Assembly: GCA_021018815.1 (NCBI GenBank)
Contig: JAITYX010000047.1
Coordinates: 744,001-808,000, forward strand
DNA length: 64,000 bases
Reading direction: 5' to 3'
Source of the DNA: Talinum fruticosum
Taxonomy: Eukaryota > Streptophyta > Magnoliopsida > Caryophyllales > Talinaceae
Shown here: positions 12,429-27,041 of the stretch, one piece after another
Numbering within the stretch: position 1 is the first letter of the stretch
Layout: each line of letters starts with the position of its first letter
Notes under the pieces: model-generated
Database searches by the model: none
What the model was told of the DNA's origin: nothing
What the model saw: the letters and a program-made list of their open reading frames with translations, nothing else
Made by a program: the position numbers and the translations under genes

Positions 12429-15400
12429 CATTGTTCATACACGATAATAGAATGTCGTATGAGTACTCTTGTTCATGTATGCTTACAAAAAAAAGTCTTA
12501 TTATTGTATAAAACAATTTATGGGCGCTAGGTGGTACGTATTCGTGAAATTGCAGTACAATTAATCGTGAATAAATCAATACATTTATGATTTGTTTGTT
12601 TTAACTGATAAAAACTATTATTAGCTATTATAAGGGATTATGAGTGGCTACAACTAATTTTTAACTGTTCTAAGTTGTTGTAATTAGTTGTTATTAACTT
12701 TTACGAGTTGTTATGGTTAGCGATTAACGGTTACGAGCTATTATAAGCTCTAAAACAAATGAACTCTTAAATTATGTTATTTTCAACTTTAAGTATTACG
12801 TCTTCTTATAATTTTTCGCAACTCTTTATAAGTTTAAGTTCTTCCAACTTATAATAATTTATATTTTTACACTTCCTTCTATTTTTAAACATAACTTACC
12901 GTATAACCATACAATATAACCGATATGGTAACCATACATAGAACTAAACTATAAAATAAAGGAAGGATAGAAAAATACGTAGATGGTGGTGAGTCAATGA
13001 GTGGAGGAAAAACAGCCGAAAAGGAGCCACAAAGGGCATGGAGGGGTTCCCACTTTCTCTATCCAAAACTGCATATTTCCAAAGATAGAAATGATCTGAA
13101 TAGGATAGTCCTCCTGAGAATACGGGGGCCTTGTAGCTGTAGTTGTAGTTGTGGTCACTTCTGCTTCTGCACAACTGAAATTTTTTAGTTTCAGCATTGA
13201 ATTCATCATAAAAATGACAGATTTTCATGACCTGACTGACCTCAATCTCTTTCTTCCACCTCTCATCTCCTGCTGACTGTCATGGCATTCAATTACTAGT
13301 ATCAATTCAAAGGTAGTTAGTAGTTGGATTGGGGAAAAGAAACAAAAAAGGTCGAGCGAAAGTCTTTACCCTTTTCCTTCGGTAACCTCCTCCTCCCTAA
13401 TGTAAATAAAGTTGTAGAAAGTTGTAAGGATATATAAGCAGCGAGTAAGAGGTTGTAAACTTAATTATAAAAAGTTGTAAACTAAAACTTAATGGAACAT
13501 GATCACCTAACTAATCCCCTATTTTATGGGTAACTCCGGTTGGATTTGAAGGCCCAAGGAGAACAGGGATATCAAACTCACGCTTAAAGTTCGAGTCTAC
13601 AACTCATCTCAACTCATTTACACAACTTATAAGAAAATTATCTCCCGTAAGTTTAAACCCGAAAGAGAGGTTAGAATTGTCACTCGGCCAACACTTGTTC
13701 TCTCTAACTCTCAAATATCAACTTATAAATCTACCCATATTATATGTTACTTTCTAAACTCTCTAATTTCTTCAAAATTACACTTCTAAAATCTTTATTA
13801 GGGTTGCTCTTTGGTCATCTTTCCTAACAAGAAAATCTAAATCAATTTTGATGATTTGGTTTAGTCAAATTACAATGTTATTGTTGTAAACTTTCTAATG
13901 TCTTCAAAATTACAACTCTAAAATCTTTCCTATGACTACTTTTGGTCATCATCTGTAACAATAAAATCAAAATCGATTTTGACAAATTTTAGTCTAATTT
14001 TTAATGAAGATTTGAGAGGTAAAGTTGTTTTGACATTTATTTATGGTAGGATCAGATTGTTAAACATATCCAAAAAATGAAACTATGGATTATATCATAC
14101 TTTAACAACCTTGCTCACATATATAAAAAATATCCCTCAATTTTTATTATATAAAATAAAATAGACAGTAAATACCTTTTAAATTTAGAGTTTAACAAAA
14201 TTAATGTATTTATAATTTTATACTAACTTAAGAATAAGATCGATCCGTTTATGAGGGATTCTTAGATATGGATTGAGATTATGGCCCATTACTATAATCC
14301 AAAATCAATAGTTAACAATGATATCATCACCAAGGCATTAGCTAAAATGCTATTGGAGACTTTAATAATCTCTTGGAGAGTCAATTAAAAGGTCATACCA
14401 TGAAATTAACTTTTTTTTTTGAAAAAAAAAAAGGAAAAGGAAAAAGTCAACAAAAAACAGTGGCTCAATAAAAACGAAAAATAGTGGGTCATTACTCATT
14501 ACCACACTTCATCAATGACTTAAGCTGCGGACAAAATCCAATGGTTGGCTTGTCCTATTTTAGACAATAATAAATAAATACAGATTTAAAAAATAGAAAT
14601 TAATAAAGTGTCGATTGAGATAATACCGACCTCAATACAAGTTTGAATGTTTAGAACCGTACTTATTGGAATAACTTTTATCTTAAATGTTTGTTGCTTC
14701 GAAAGGAATAATACCCTTAATTAAAAAAAAAAAAAAAGAAGCAACCACCACTAGCTAGAGACAACCTAGGGGATAATAATTACCCAAAGAAAATAAGATT
14801 AACGATAATAATGTTAATTATTATTATTATTATTATTGTTATAAAAGGAGAATTATGGAGAAATTGACTCCATAATTCAATGTATTGACTTTTACTTCCA
14901 CTTGATGAATGATGACTTTTGGGGGGCATTGTTTTGTTTATTTCCCGCGTAAAGCTGTTAAATAATGATCTTTCGCAAAAGAAGAAACCACAGAATTTGT
15001 CAAAACTGAGCTGAGCTGCTGTTCTACCTTCAGCTCTTCCTCCTCATGTGTCCCTTTCAAGTTCAGAGGTAGACAGATAGAGAATTCAAAGACCATTTTT
15101 AGAGGAAATAGTTTCTGAGGTGGATATTAATCTTCTATTTTGACCTCCAATGTCAATATCCCTGTAATATTACCCTTTTTTTATCATTAATTGGGCAAAA
15201 CCCGAATTACATTTTTACTTCCGGGTGAGGATATTCAGCTTGTTTTCTATTCTCGAGCTATTTTCTCAAACTCCCCGTAATCCTTCTTAAAGCATAGAGG
15301 CAAAGAATGGTGTCTCTCTCTAGATTGTGGATTTTCCAAGTTGAAAATAGGACCACTGCATGCTTCATAAGGTCAAACTACAATATTCTGGGAAGAAAGA

Positions 15401-15809
15401 AAGACTCCTCATAAAGTTTGCAGATGCTTCTGAGTCAGATTTACATAATCAAACAACCCCCAAAAATATTCACAACCCATATTCTCTCTTTTTAACGAGA
15501 AAAAGTCATAAAAATATGGTCGGTTTTGCTTTCAACTGTTTTGATGGTCATTTTCACCCAGAAAAGCCACAGAAGATAATGAACAAAATTTGATATTCAT
15601 AGATTGAATAGAATATATTCAATCAAGAATTACATTTTTATCTCTGATATGATGATACCCTAATCCTATACACTTTCTCATCCGCCTTCGATAAGCATAG
15701 CTAATCTCATCAGCTCCTCCTACTAGAGCTTAATTCGGTTTAATTAAGCTTCAATGAGATTAATTTAAGATTATTATGGCTCAGTTTGTAATCTACAATT
15801 TCATTCTAC
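12429..15809. other. Intergenic DNA, no gene supported
   Basis: AT-rich DNA. Short frames near 12,944-13,228 and 15,360-15,593 have no family resemblance. The stretch 12,600-12,770 has repeated agctattataagc/gttgttat-like words and may be an old MITE remnant. An ATT run lies at 14,818-14,838. The right end contains the 3' UTR of the PP2C gene. Confidence 0.55.
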
Positions 15810-18800
15810 TTATACACATGATCTCCAAATCCTTCCTTCAAATGAGATGATTATGATTGATACATCATCATGGTACTTTCGTCGATCTCCTTGGCGTATC
15901 TCCAGCAATTCATAGAAATCCATTCCTGCACAACCACAACACGGCATCAAATTTAGCCATTTACGTTTGACTAATTTGGGGTTATACTAATAAGGGAAAA
16001 AGAAAAATGATCAGAAAGTATATATGTACCAGCTTTCTTTGCTGCTCGATTCAAAACTTCCTCAACCAAATGCTGAGCCGGGTCTCCTTCAGGGGACAAG
16101 GTGATGAAGAGCTCGACTTCAGCAACGGCTTCTTCATTTGTGAAGTACTGATAAAGGCCGTCGGAGGAGAGTATCAAAAACTGGTCTTTCGGGCCTAATC
16201 TGTGATGGTAAAGGGACGGTAGGCAATTGATGTAGGGCGATGTGCCAACGTAGTCTATTCTGAACATCTCTAAAAGAGCACCGTTCCATTTAGGCTGCAC
16301 CAAATGTCAATAGCAACTGTAAGAAAAAGACTTTCACTTGTAAAACGAGGTTTTAGCTAATTTTAATGTCTCTGATTTTTCATGTAGCAGGAATGCTTTC
16401 AGGGATAAGGCCATCTACATTTGGATCTCCCCAGGCTGCAATACCGGGACCCACATGAAGAGGAGGTGGTGGTGGTGTTGTAATTCCTCACATTTTTGGC
16501 CAGCCAAGGCGGGAAGGGGAAGGGGAAAATTGTGGACCACAAGCTCATGAGTTCTATTTTCAGTAAGGAAGGACAGAAGAGAGAGTCTGTGTGTGTGTCC
16601 CAAGCTGGTTAAACTGACCAGGCTTAGCATGATTTTGTTGACTGCAATTAATTGACAAAGGCAGTTGCATTCGAGTTCGGTGTCCATCCCACCCAACTAA
16701 ATTTATTTGTTCACTGGCCTACTGGCCGGAGCAAATTCGGTTGTAGGTGTAGTAATGCAATTAATGTAGTTGATGAGCTCATGATATCACCCTATTGCCT
16801 TTCGTGATGCTTCTGCTTAAGGCGGTGTAAGAAAGGTCATGTGTATGCAGCCTTACCTTTGCATCTGCAACGACCCTTGAAATAATGAAATGTATGGGTT
16901 GTTTGGCATCTCATAAGAACTAAGAAGCACAAAATAGTCATTTTAATCTTCGATTTTGATTTAGTCCACTATCATCCAAAGTTGATATCTTGCCAGTATC
17001 GACTTCCTCAGCTCCATTTGGAAATGGGCAATCAATCAACACAAATTTAATTACTAGTCTGTTATGACACCAATGTTTCATGACAGTTTCCAAAGATTCA
17101 ATCTTTCCACAGAAATCGCAATTACTCCATCTAATGCATGGCCATTCTAATTCAATTAGCCATAATTCCCAGATAACACAACACAGCAATTTATTTGTGC
17201 ATGATGTGGAAATTCGCACACAGTGTGATCATGGTGTAGCAGCTAGCTACGAAGCACTATACCTGTTTGAGAAAACCAGCCCCGAAAGCTCGTGTGACCT
17301 TCAACGAGCCTTTGACACGGTCGTTCACAACAGTACAGGCATCATCTGGATGCTCATCTCTGATTCTCAGCACTTCCTGAAATGAATCACAAGTAAACTT
17401 GTCATAAGCCTTAATCCAATCATAAATCATGATCAAACGACGGAGCCAAACAGAACCCGAAAAAGCAGAGAGATTCTACTCTTTACCTCTTCAACAGAAG
17501 TACTATGATCCATAGTAAGCTGATAAGCTGTGAGACTGGGTTTGACACCATCTGATACTTGGAAGTCATACAAAGATTCCTCATTGATCCTTTCCAAGTC
17601 TTGATCAATCTTGCCAAGTCTAAGATCAGGCTCCTTATTTTGAGCCAGAAGAGCTCTACTGTCCCCTACATTCATCACGTAAACATCTTCCCCTTTCATC
17701 AACATTGCAAGAACACAAGAACCCATCAAAGCTAACTCGGGATTTTCGTCGAGCATCTTATCTGCAATTTCAAAATAAGCCTCCTCAGTCTTCTTCAGGG
17801 CCTGAGAAAGGGCCTTGAGGACATCGGAATGATTCGTGGATTTCGACCCATCGTTCCGATTCCATTGCTCCTTCAACCTTCGATCAAGTTCCAATCTCTC
17901 TCTATCCCATTCACACTTCCACCTTCTCTGATTCTCCTCCCACTTATTGGCTATCCCTCTGAATTTCCCCTTGGAATTCTTGGCCCTTTAGCACAAGATT
18001 CTACCCCACTTGCATAATTCTCCGATTCGCAACAGCGGCTGACACTGGCTTCCATATCTGAGCTACTGCAACTACTACTCCGACTCTCTGAAGAATTCAG
18101 AGTAGTAGAAGACATAATTGATGAAGAAGATGAAGATGAATCAGACTTGGGATTATCATCCCATAATAAACCCTTGAGCTCTTTCTGGACAAAAGAGTAC
18201 AAATTGGACAAGAGGAAATCAGTGGCATCAGGGCCGTTGAATCCATCATAAATCCCAACAAAAACCCACCCATGATCTTCAGAAACAACAACATGAACTC
18301 GATCTTCCCCTGCTTTGCCCTGAGCCCATTGAACTTGAAGATTCTGACTTTCCCACGACTCCATCTCATCCAAGCTCAAATTCAAGCTCCCGCTGGCATT
18401 TATCGTCTCGTTGATCATGGCGTTCTTCGTTTCTCCGGCGGTCCAACTGTCGTGGCCCAACACCCACTTCACCGGCGCCACCACCGAGTTCTGCCCCAAA
18501 GTCTTCGAAATCGCTCGCCGGAGCCCCCGAATCAGCGACCCTTTTCGCTTGGACCCCCACCACCCGCCGCCGCCGTTGTGGGAGAAGCTACGGTCGAGGG
18601 GGCCGGAGAAGATCGGCCCGCCCCGGTCCAGCGGGCCGGAGAGAAATCCGCCGCGCTCGATCGGGCCAGACATGAAACCTTGGTCGGCGATCGGACCGGA
18701 GAGAGAGCCGGAGTGGCGGGGGAGCGGCTGGAGAGGGGCCGAGGCGAAGTAGGTGGAGCTCTCGAAGATGGGGCCGGAAACGGAGACGGCAACAGACGGG

Positions 18801-19066
18801 TCCACCAAGGCGGAGGACAGAGGCGGAGTCGAGGTGTTGGCGCTCACCGATGCCCCGGAGATTGATCGGAAAATGGAGGCGGATTCCTCCGAGTGGATCT
18901 TGGAGGAAGTGGGCATCTTATTCGGGTCAGGACGGACGTAGTAGAACGATGTCCCGAGGCCCTCGTCATATGGGTCGGACATGTACAAGCCCACCTCGTG
19001 ACGGTGAGCTCGCCGGTGCTCGCCTCCGGTGAAGCACACCCCGATTTTTCCGATTCTGTTGCCCAT
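15810..19066 (-). CDS. PLL: POLTERGEIST-like protein phosphatase 2C (PLL4/PLL5 type), with an apparent 1-nt deletion
   Basis: Minus-strand exons: 17,487-19,066, 17,263-17,376, 16,030-16,294 and 15,810-15,925. This plant PP2C family acts at the plasma membrane in stem-cell and organ-shape signalling. Seen: MGNRIGK start (probable N-myristoylation), the PLL N-terminal block with [12 protein letters not shown] at 70-80, repeated SGPI/SGPL motifs at 122-158, the catalytic PP2C motifs GKAGEDR (ED at 254-255) and GIYDGFNG (274-276), then [46 protein letters not shown] and the terminal KYHDDVS. The CFTGG and SEES features near the N-terminus match PLL4/PLL5. The reading frame breaks at about residue 363-371: the first frame stops at 17,951, while the conserved KWEENQRRW block continues in the next frame, which is closed upstream by a stop at 17,988. 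Exon 1 is 1,580 nt, one short of a multiple of three. Adding the missing base would give about 691 codons, a normal PLL length. Confidence 0.94.
17954..17987 (-). other. Frameshift point in the PLL gene
   Basis: The frame must change inside this 34-bp interval, because the upstream frame is closed at 17,951 and the downstream frame is closed at 17,988-17,990. It contains short C runs (17,967-17,970 and 17,984-17,986). The shift equals one missing base. No intron fits in the space. Confidence 0.9.
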
Positions 19067-19324
19067 TTTAATTAATTCCCTGCTCTTTTCTTCTTTTTTA
19101 AAACCAAAATCAAAAAAATTCTGAACAAATATAAACTATACGAAAGATGTCTCCTTTTTCTGTTGGGTCTTCTTCCTCCTCCTCCTCCTCCTTATTCTTC
19201 TTCTCTGCGATCAAATATGTGGGATTGAAAATGAGATTGCAGTTTCCATGAGCAGATGAGATGAAATGAAGAGAGAGAGAGAGGGAGACAGGAAGAAGAG
19301 GCGTGGAAGATGAGGGTGAAGTGG

Positions 19325-19357
<33 letters not shown>

Positions 19358-20400
19358 GACTTTTGGTGGTGAATGAGTGGGAAGGATTTGAAATAGGGGG
19401 AGGAAAGAGGATGCTTCTTTTGGTGGGCGATTTTTTTAAAAAAATTCCTTCAAATTAATTAATAAATAAATAAAATAAAATAAAATAGTTAGTGCAATAC
19501 ACAGTATCACACTTGCACTATTAATGTAGTGTGGGATACTTCACCACTAAATTACTTCCTTTTTGCTTCATCAAATTTTGTTAGGTTGGCGTTGACTTGA
19601 CTACCCACCCCTAATTATTCTTCTTTTTTTTCATTTTCAAATTAAACTCTTCTTTCACAGTAGTCTACTACAACTATTAGTTTTTGGACAATTGGCAAAT
19701 TTCTACTAATAATTATAAAGGTGAAAATATAATATTTCGTAAAAAATGTCGTAAATTTTAATCTGATTTATAACAATCAAATTATCATAAAATAGATCGA
19801 ATAATTAACATGTTATGTTAGTTACGAAAAATATCATGATAAGTCAGTACTTAATTTTGTGCCTTTTATAGCTAGAAAGGGAATATCGTAACTTTGTTGT
19901 GCACTCTTATTCAACTGTTAATAATATTAGCATGTTAATTAAGTTATTATTTAGATGATTTAATCTTGCTCCTAGTGGTGAAAACATTGACCAAAGAGTC
20001 AACAATTATTAGATTAGAGATGGGAAGATTCTAATTTGTCTTTCACTAATAAATTTGTTATATCGACTAATTTTATACGTAAATTCAAAAAAGAATAAAC
20101 GAGCATCATATAGTCTGTTAGAAATTGTATAAAAAAACCATCATTTATTTATATTGTTTGTTCATTTCTATTTGTTTCTTTTTTTTTTTTTGTTCATTTC
20201 TTCTTTTTTATATTATTCATTTATATTCGTCTTTATTCATTTATTCTCTTTTCTGTTTGTTTTTATTTCTATTTCTATTTTTATTTTTTTATATCAATTC
20301 GAACAAGACCCGATGATACGAGTGTATGAAAGTGTGTTGAACTTCATCATGACCCGTACACAACACAAATATTCGAATGAGTACTAAGAATGATGCTTTT
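19067..20400. other. PLL upstream region and low-complexity DNA
   Basis: Contains the PLL 5' UTR and promoter, with a TCC repeat near 19,173-19,190, GA repeats at 19,268-19,283 and 19,327-19,355, then AT-rich DNA and a T-rich stretch at 20,125-20,300 that mimics short open frames. Confidence 0.6.
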
Positions 20401-23400
20401 AGTTCACGCATGATATGATAATTAGGCCAAAAAATAGTGATTTGAGAGGGGAGGTTAAATTAATAGAGAGATTGTTAAAAAGTCAAAGAGCTCAATAGTC
20501 CCCAAAATAATAAATATGGCGTGGGAAAATGTGCCATTATCTCAATTTTGCAAAAAATAGAAATAGTCATAAAACCACGCGTTGACTGACACCTGGCATT
20601 TCATTACTGTGGAAAATTCCCTCCCCGTCTTCTTTGGCATCTTCTCGTCAACTCTTCTCAAGTTCAACTTGAAGCATCTTCTCCGTATTTTCTCTGGTCA
20701 ACCATCCATTTCAGATTATGTTAATTTATGTCTATTTTCTTCCTCCTAACAGGAACATTAATTTACCGATGAGATCTTCGTCCACCGGTTAATTAAAGAT
20801 ATGTTTGAAATGACTGTTAAATAAACTGTTATAATTGCAATATGTTAAAGTCATTAGTTATTATATAACCGTTATTACTGAAATAATTGATTGTTATAAT
20901 TATTATATCCGAAATGAGATAAACATTATTATAAATGTTGGTGTAAACGTCACTTCGAACAAACCCTAAAATTGAGGTATATTAATGAGTGGTTAGTTAA
21001 AATTTAGGTATATCGATGAGATCTTTATCTCTCGGTTAATTAAAAATGAGGCAATGAGTATAATAGATCTTATATTCGATTCCCCATCAATTTATTATAT
21101 CGTATCTGTCTTTTTGGTTCATATGAACTAAAAAAATAACATCATTTTTTTGCATAAAATATGTTTTTCAAGGTTTGGTTTGTTTAATGAGCAATATGAT
21201 AAAGAATTATAAAAAGAAAATGTGATTTATTGAACCATCAACGTACTTTTCTTGTACATCTAAAACAAAGAGTTTAAAAAAATGAAAAATAAATATGTTA
21301 AAATAGACAAATAAATATTTCCTTTTGTATTTTATTATTAATTCTTTTTGTGTTTCTTACTTCTCTCACAAACTATGATACAAAAATACTGAATTTTTAA
21401 AAAGTCTTGGTCTAGTTAGTGTAAAATGACATTTCTTTCCCTTTCAAATTAATCAAAGATTATTACAAGATTAATAAACTAATCATCCATTTCAACATTG
21501 ACCAACAAACATAATTTTGACCAATTCTCCTTTGGATAAATTAAAATAAATAAATTATAAATTATAATAACCAAATGAGTTTGGTCGAACTCTTTAGTCT
21601 ATATTGGACATTTGGACCACACAAAATCCAAAGGAAAAAAAATGGAGATTAAAAGGCAAATTTAGTAATAATGCAATTAACATCAAATTAAAGAAACATT
21701 TTGATTGGGGAAAAAAAAAAAACTTATTTTCATCTTTTTACCTTTTACTATTGAAAGAAGTATGAGTACAAAACACGAACTGCCACGTTTCACACAAACT
21801 TATGAAGTGGCCTTAATCTAATCATTCATTAGACAACGATAAGTGGATTTTAAAGATATAATTAATCATAAAATAAAGTTAATTAGCAGTCATTATTGAA
21901 TAAATAATCTAGTAAGAGACATTTTAGTTTTTACCCGTAAAAGTTAGGTCCAAGTATCACTACCTAAAAGAACGTTAAATATTTTATTAGTCAATTTAAC
22001 TGTTATAAGAAGTAAAGTTCAACGAAACATGATAAAAAAGAAAAAAATAAAGAGATAAAAATAGACCGAATTGTTTTGATAGTTAACTTCAGTAATAAAA
22101 AGTCTATTATCTATAAAACTTATTATAGATTACGTATCGTATTTTAGTGTTTCATATGAATCAATATTTCATTTGAAAGACGAGGATATTATGCATTAAT
22201 TTAAGATTAAAAAATTATAAATTTGAATTGAATATTTTTATATAATTCAAATTAAAATTTATATTCATGATTAATCTCAATAAGAACCTACAAAAGGCAA
22301 AAAAAAAAAAAAAAAACCATTTTTTAAAAAGAATAAATAGCAAAGGAATTTTTGAGAACTCAAAGGCATCATTATCAATCACAAATGCAAGTGGAGAAGC
22401 CTACTCAACCACCACCATCACCATAATATATTGTGTTTAATTTAACCCCACACTTCCCACCATCTCCATGCTTTTGTCTTGTTTATTATATGTTCTTTCA
22501 GATACACTTGGATTAGTAAAAACCACAAGAATAATGCCTTTTGGGGAATGGGAAGTCACATTTGCCAAGAGAATTTTTTTTATTTTGCACATATTTATTT
22601 ACTTAGTTTAACTAGTAATTTTTTTAAATTAATTGGTATATTTGTAAAAGAATATACAAATTAATATAATTATTTGCTTATAACTAAAAATATATAACAA
22701 TTCTAAATGTGGGATTAACATGGAGTTCAAATGGATCTGTAATATGAAATCTAGTCACTAGTCAAAAAATATTGGAATCGATCGAGAAGGATTCAATCTT
22801 CGACCTTATTTAAAATAATTGTGTCAACGACTCTTCTATGATTTACGTGTATAAGAAAAATGCATTTAATCTTTCACAAAAGTTTAGCGTACGTGGTTGA
22901 TGAGTATTTTAAGAGTAGTTAGGATTTAACTTGTGACCATTATTATCTATTCGAGCTATATTAGAGCTTGTTTAGCTATAGTCAACATAAGATGTGAAAA
23001 CTCCACTCTACGATTTAAATTAATTATTATATTTATTTATTTATTTATGACGGTTGATTTTGCAAACAAATAACAAGCCTTAAAATCTAGATGAGGCGAA
23101 ATTCTTCTACCTATTGAATTTTAGAATTTCTCTAAAAAATTGCAAGTGGGTCAATGAAAGGAAATGGGAGTTTTTTTTTTTTGGGGGGTTGGTGTAGTGT
23201 GCAAATTGAACCATTGTGGGTTTAATTTAATTACTCTTGAATTATATATACTTGATTATTTATTAGTATTGTTAATTCTACGTTGAATTAGATGTAATTG
23301 ACTATTATTTTTATTTGCATTTTAAATAATATATATATTCCCTCATTTTTTTATCGGAACAAAAGAATCATCTTACTTCAAAATTTAAACCGAAAATTTT

Positions 23401-25900
23401 GTTTAGGTTTTGTAATATATAAACACGTCCTTTGATCACATGGACATAGTGTAGATATACATATGTTCCGCTAAATTCTAATAACTCAATATGAAGTTAT
23501 AGGTACTAAGATTATTTCAAACATTTTCGCTAATAAACATTGTGAAATTATATTTAAAATTCATTTTCATCTAAATTTTAAATAATTAATAATTAAAATT
23601 TATGTTTATGTTCTATAATGTACTTTAACACAAGATTTGGTATGAACTAGTAGTGCTTATTATGCATGAATGTCAACCCCTATGGATTTTTTTGTTGAGA
23701 AATTAGGATTCCCACGCCTTTAATTTTGGACCTCATCCCTAGGCACAAAATTTCAACAATATAATCCCCTTTTTAAAAATTATTTTTTATTTTTTAATTT
23801 AATTATTTAGTTGGCTATTTGGTTTAGGTATATTGCTGACATGTCATTCAAGCATGACCACTAATGCAATGAACTTTATTCATGAATTCAATGGTCCAAC
23901 AAAAAAAAAATAGAAATTTATGTTCTATTTGGAAATTATTTTTTAAAAAATTGATGGTACATTTACAATAAATGTGAAAAATGCCATTATGACATGGTGA
24001 ATGAAATGCTTTGTTATGTTTTATGTCATCAAATGAGATCAGTTTGCTAATACTAGAGTCGATCAAGACTCCTCGCTAGTTATTTTTTATCACCCCTAAC
24101 TCAGTTAGACCGCTTTGTCTAATAATTATTGTGACATTACTCTGTCACGTTTTATGCGTGTTCCGTAATTAATACATTTTAACCAATCGCTTGCACCAAA
24201 AAAAATGAAAACACATTCAACAATTTAGAGATTTATGCCCCTATTGAGAAATTATCAAGGGATGATAACTCTAAACCTAATTTCCAAACCATATTTTAAC
24301 TTATTTTTATTTTTACTAAATACAAAATTTATTGCAAATATATTTTTGGTCTTCGGCCTTCTATTTAACAAAAATATAGAGTAATTGTTGGCTCATATAA
24401 AAGTATATAACTATTTTATACAATAAATTCTCTCTATTCACTAGATTTGAACCCGAAATTTTACTTAAGAGGAACAAATGTCAAATCTTTTAAACCAACT
24501 TATGTTAATATATATATATAATACATATGATAAGATTGCTTTTTTTTTTTGATTGTCTTACTCACAAATTTACATAGAAAAATTACGACGATACATATAT
24601 AATAAATAAATTTTCCACTCATTAACTAAAGTACATTACTAGTGTTGGAAAAGCTTAACTACACGATTTACCACAATTTGTGTCTATTTTCTATAATAGA
24701 AAAAAAGTCAATTTTTTTTTCTCATGAGTCACATGCAAAAATACCATTAAAAGATACCAAAACTGAGTCCCTTGTAATTTGTCACGTGAACAAACTCCCT
24801 CCCTCCACAAAAAGGGGGGCAGAAAAGAGTGGGAAAGGATGGATGGTGAATAAGTCAAGATTCCTGGCATGAAATTGGAAATTTTTGGAATTATTAATAA
24901 AATTAAACTTGTAAAAATCAAGATAACTAATTAAATAAGTTTTTTTAATGAATGAGCTCTCGACTTAGTTGTTAAGACTGAGATTATAAATATATTAAAT
25001 TTTAAGTTTGACTTTTATTCTCGACATTGTATTTTACCACTATTTGTAACTTTTTAAATTAAAAAAAAATCTCTTTGGTGTTATTTGTGAATTTGTTTAC
25101 ACACTTAACAGCAAATGAAATTAGTTTTACTCCTACCTGTCTCTCTCCATAATGCCTAGCTGTGCTTTGGTTGTGTCGATCCTCGTCATATGAGCTTTCT
25201 TCATACACATAGGATTGGACTAAGTTTTGTCTCCAATATCGGTCAACTTTAATTTACGTATATATATTGTTGACATGATATTTATTTACGATCTCACGTT
25301 TTTTGAATTTATCGATTCAATGATTCTATAGAAAATACTCCCTTTATTCGGAAAAATAAAATCCCTCCTCCTTTATGATAAAGTCCAATTGCGCCCACAT
25401 ATTACTAGAAGAGTCTTGACAACATTTTGAAATCTTAATATTCCAAAGTTCACAAATTGGCATGGTTAGTTATGGAGTCATTCACTTACACAAAAAGCAC
25501 TTTAGATCTCGTAAACGTGACACCCATTATAAAAATTGTTTGTTCGGTTTACCCTTAACTTACTGGGGGTCAATTGAGCCTCAGGAAGAAATTCTATAAC
25601 ATTTCTTGAACACACATGGACTACAGATTAAGGAGTTAAGCCCGTTGAAATTGGCCCTTTCTGTTTAAGACCCACAGCTTCCAAGGGTTCTTCCTTGACT
25701 TGGGTTTGGGTTTACTTTACATGAATAAAAGGCCCACTAACAGACTCGAACATCGAGATGAGAGCATGACATAGGTAAATAGGTGTTTTTTTAAGGCTTT
25801 AAGAGCGCATTTTTTACTAGATATAAATAAGACTCGTATTTGCATATAAAAATCATATTTTCGGATAGGAGTAGTAGCTATATTCACTGTATCCAAGGTT
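20401..25900. other. AT-rich intergenic DNA, no gene supported
   Basis: Very AT-rich, with many A/T runs. All frames are short and low-complexity. I saw no terminal inverted repeats that I could delimit and no conserved domain. Confidence 0.55.
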
Positions 25901-26007
25901 TCATTGCTAGGCTATGTGCAGTGCAGTCGATTGCCCTTCCTTCCAACCTTCTTCGGTTGGGATGGCAAAAATAACTACTTTGCGTAGCTCTCTTACATGG
26001 GTTCTAT

Positions 26008-26240
26008 CTAAATTATCTTAGACGAGGATGAGGAAAGCACGGGAGATGACGGAGGACCAAACAACCGGTTAAGACACATGAAGACTGAACTTCGCAGTTG
26101 ATCCTCTGAAAAATTACCGTTCCTTTCAACATGACTAGATGTACAAGCGGCATTGAAGGAAAGATGCTTCCTACATGGCTCCGCATCACCAATCCAGACT
26201 CGCAGAGACAGTCGCACATAGTAGGGCGGCCTCGCAAGTA
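26008..26240 (-). other. Exon-like open segment of unknown origin
   Basis: On the minus strand an AG at 26,241-26,242 is followed by a 77-codon open frame ending in TAG at 26,008. Its composition is protein-like (it includes VRLSLRVWIGDAEPC and a serine-rich tail) and its GC content is higher than that of the surroundings. I do not recognise the family and could not link it to other exons. It could be the last exon of an unrecognised gene, a gene fragment or an lncRNA. Confidence 0.25.
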
Positions 26241-27041
26241 GCTATCCTTCCAGTCAACCTTGACTTGAGCATCCAAGGAAAAATTAGAGATATGTACATG
26301 ATGATGGAACATTCATCAGCAAAAGTGTAAAACTGAAAAGAAAACCACAATGGTTCCAAAGGTTGACAGCATAGTTGAGATTTTCTGCTGAGAAATTGCA
26401 GGAAGAGACAATGGTTGTATATATGGATGAGCTATTGCAATTCAGCTCAGCTTTTTACATCAGCCAACTGAAATGGACAGAAAAAAGAGTAGAAGCATCC
26501 CTCATAAGATGATTCTGTCTTTCATGTTCATTGACTCACAGTTCTTTGGCCTAGAGGAAGGCGAAAAAGAAGTATCTGACAATAACTTCAAAAGACTTTA
26601 CGAGTTGAACTAATTAACAACCATAAAACCCACAAATGTATAGATTAACTGCATTTGGTTCAGTTAAGAATCGAAATAGAGGTAAAAACACAATTTGATA
26701 GGACAAGGAAATTGAATTCGAATTCATTACTGATATTTTGTACAATCTTGGCACAAAAATAATCATAGAACAAGTTGGCGAATTTTTACCTGAATCCTTT
26801 CAGAATTCATAACACATTGACAATGGCTTCCCTTCACCAAAGCGAAATCGAAATCAAAATCGAAATCGAAACCGGAATGGCTGCACCTTAATGCTAATCT
26901 CACATTCAATCAAACCCTATAAACATCATTGATGAAAGAGACCAAATCTAACATCGATATCGAATAATTTACCAAGAAAGAACCAAAGAAGATGATGAAG
27001 AAAGATGAAAACCAATCAATCAACCAAATTTCTGTGGCTTC
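26241..27041. other. Intergenic DNA downstream of the FLA gene
   Basis: Contains a short run of repeated cgaaat words at 26,843-26,870 and no supported gene. It should include the FLA 3' UTR. Confidence 0.5.

Noticed and set aside
18272..18865. Plus-strand 197-codon frame opposite PLL exon 1
   Set aside because: A shadow of the GC-rich minus-strand coding exon, with no family resemblance and low-complexity residues.
20125..20316. Phe-rich open frames
   Set aside because: T-rich low-complexity DNA that gives a long Phe/Leu translation by chance.
25330..25370. Second Stowaway end (ACTCCCTTTATTCGGA)
   Set aside because: Only one end resembles the family and I found no partner inverted end nearby.
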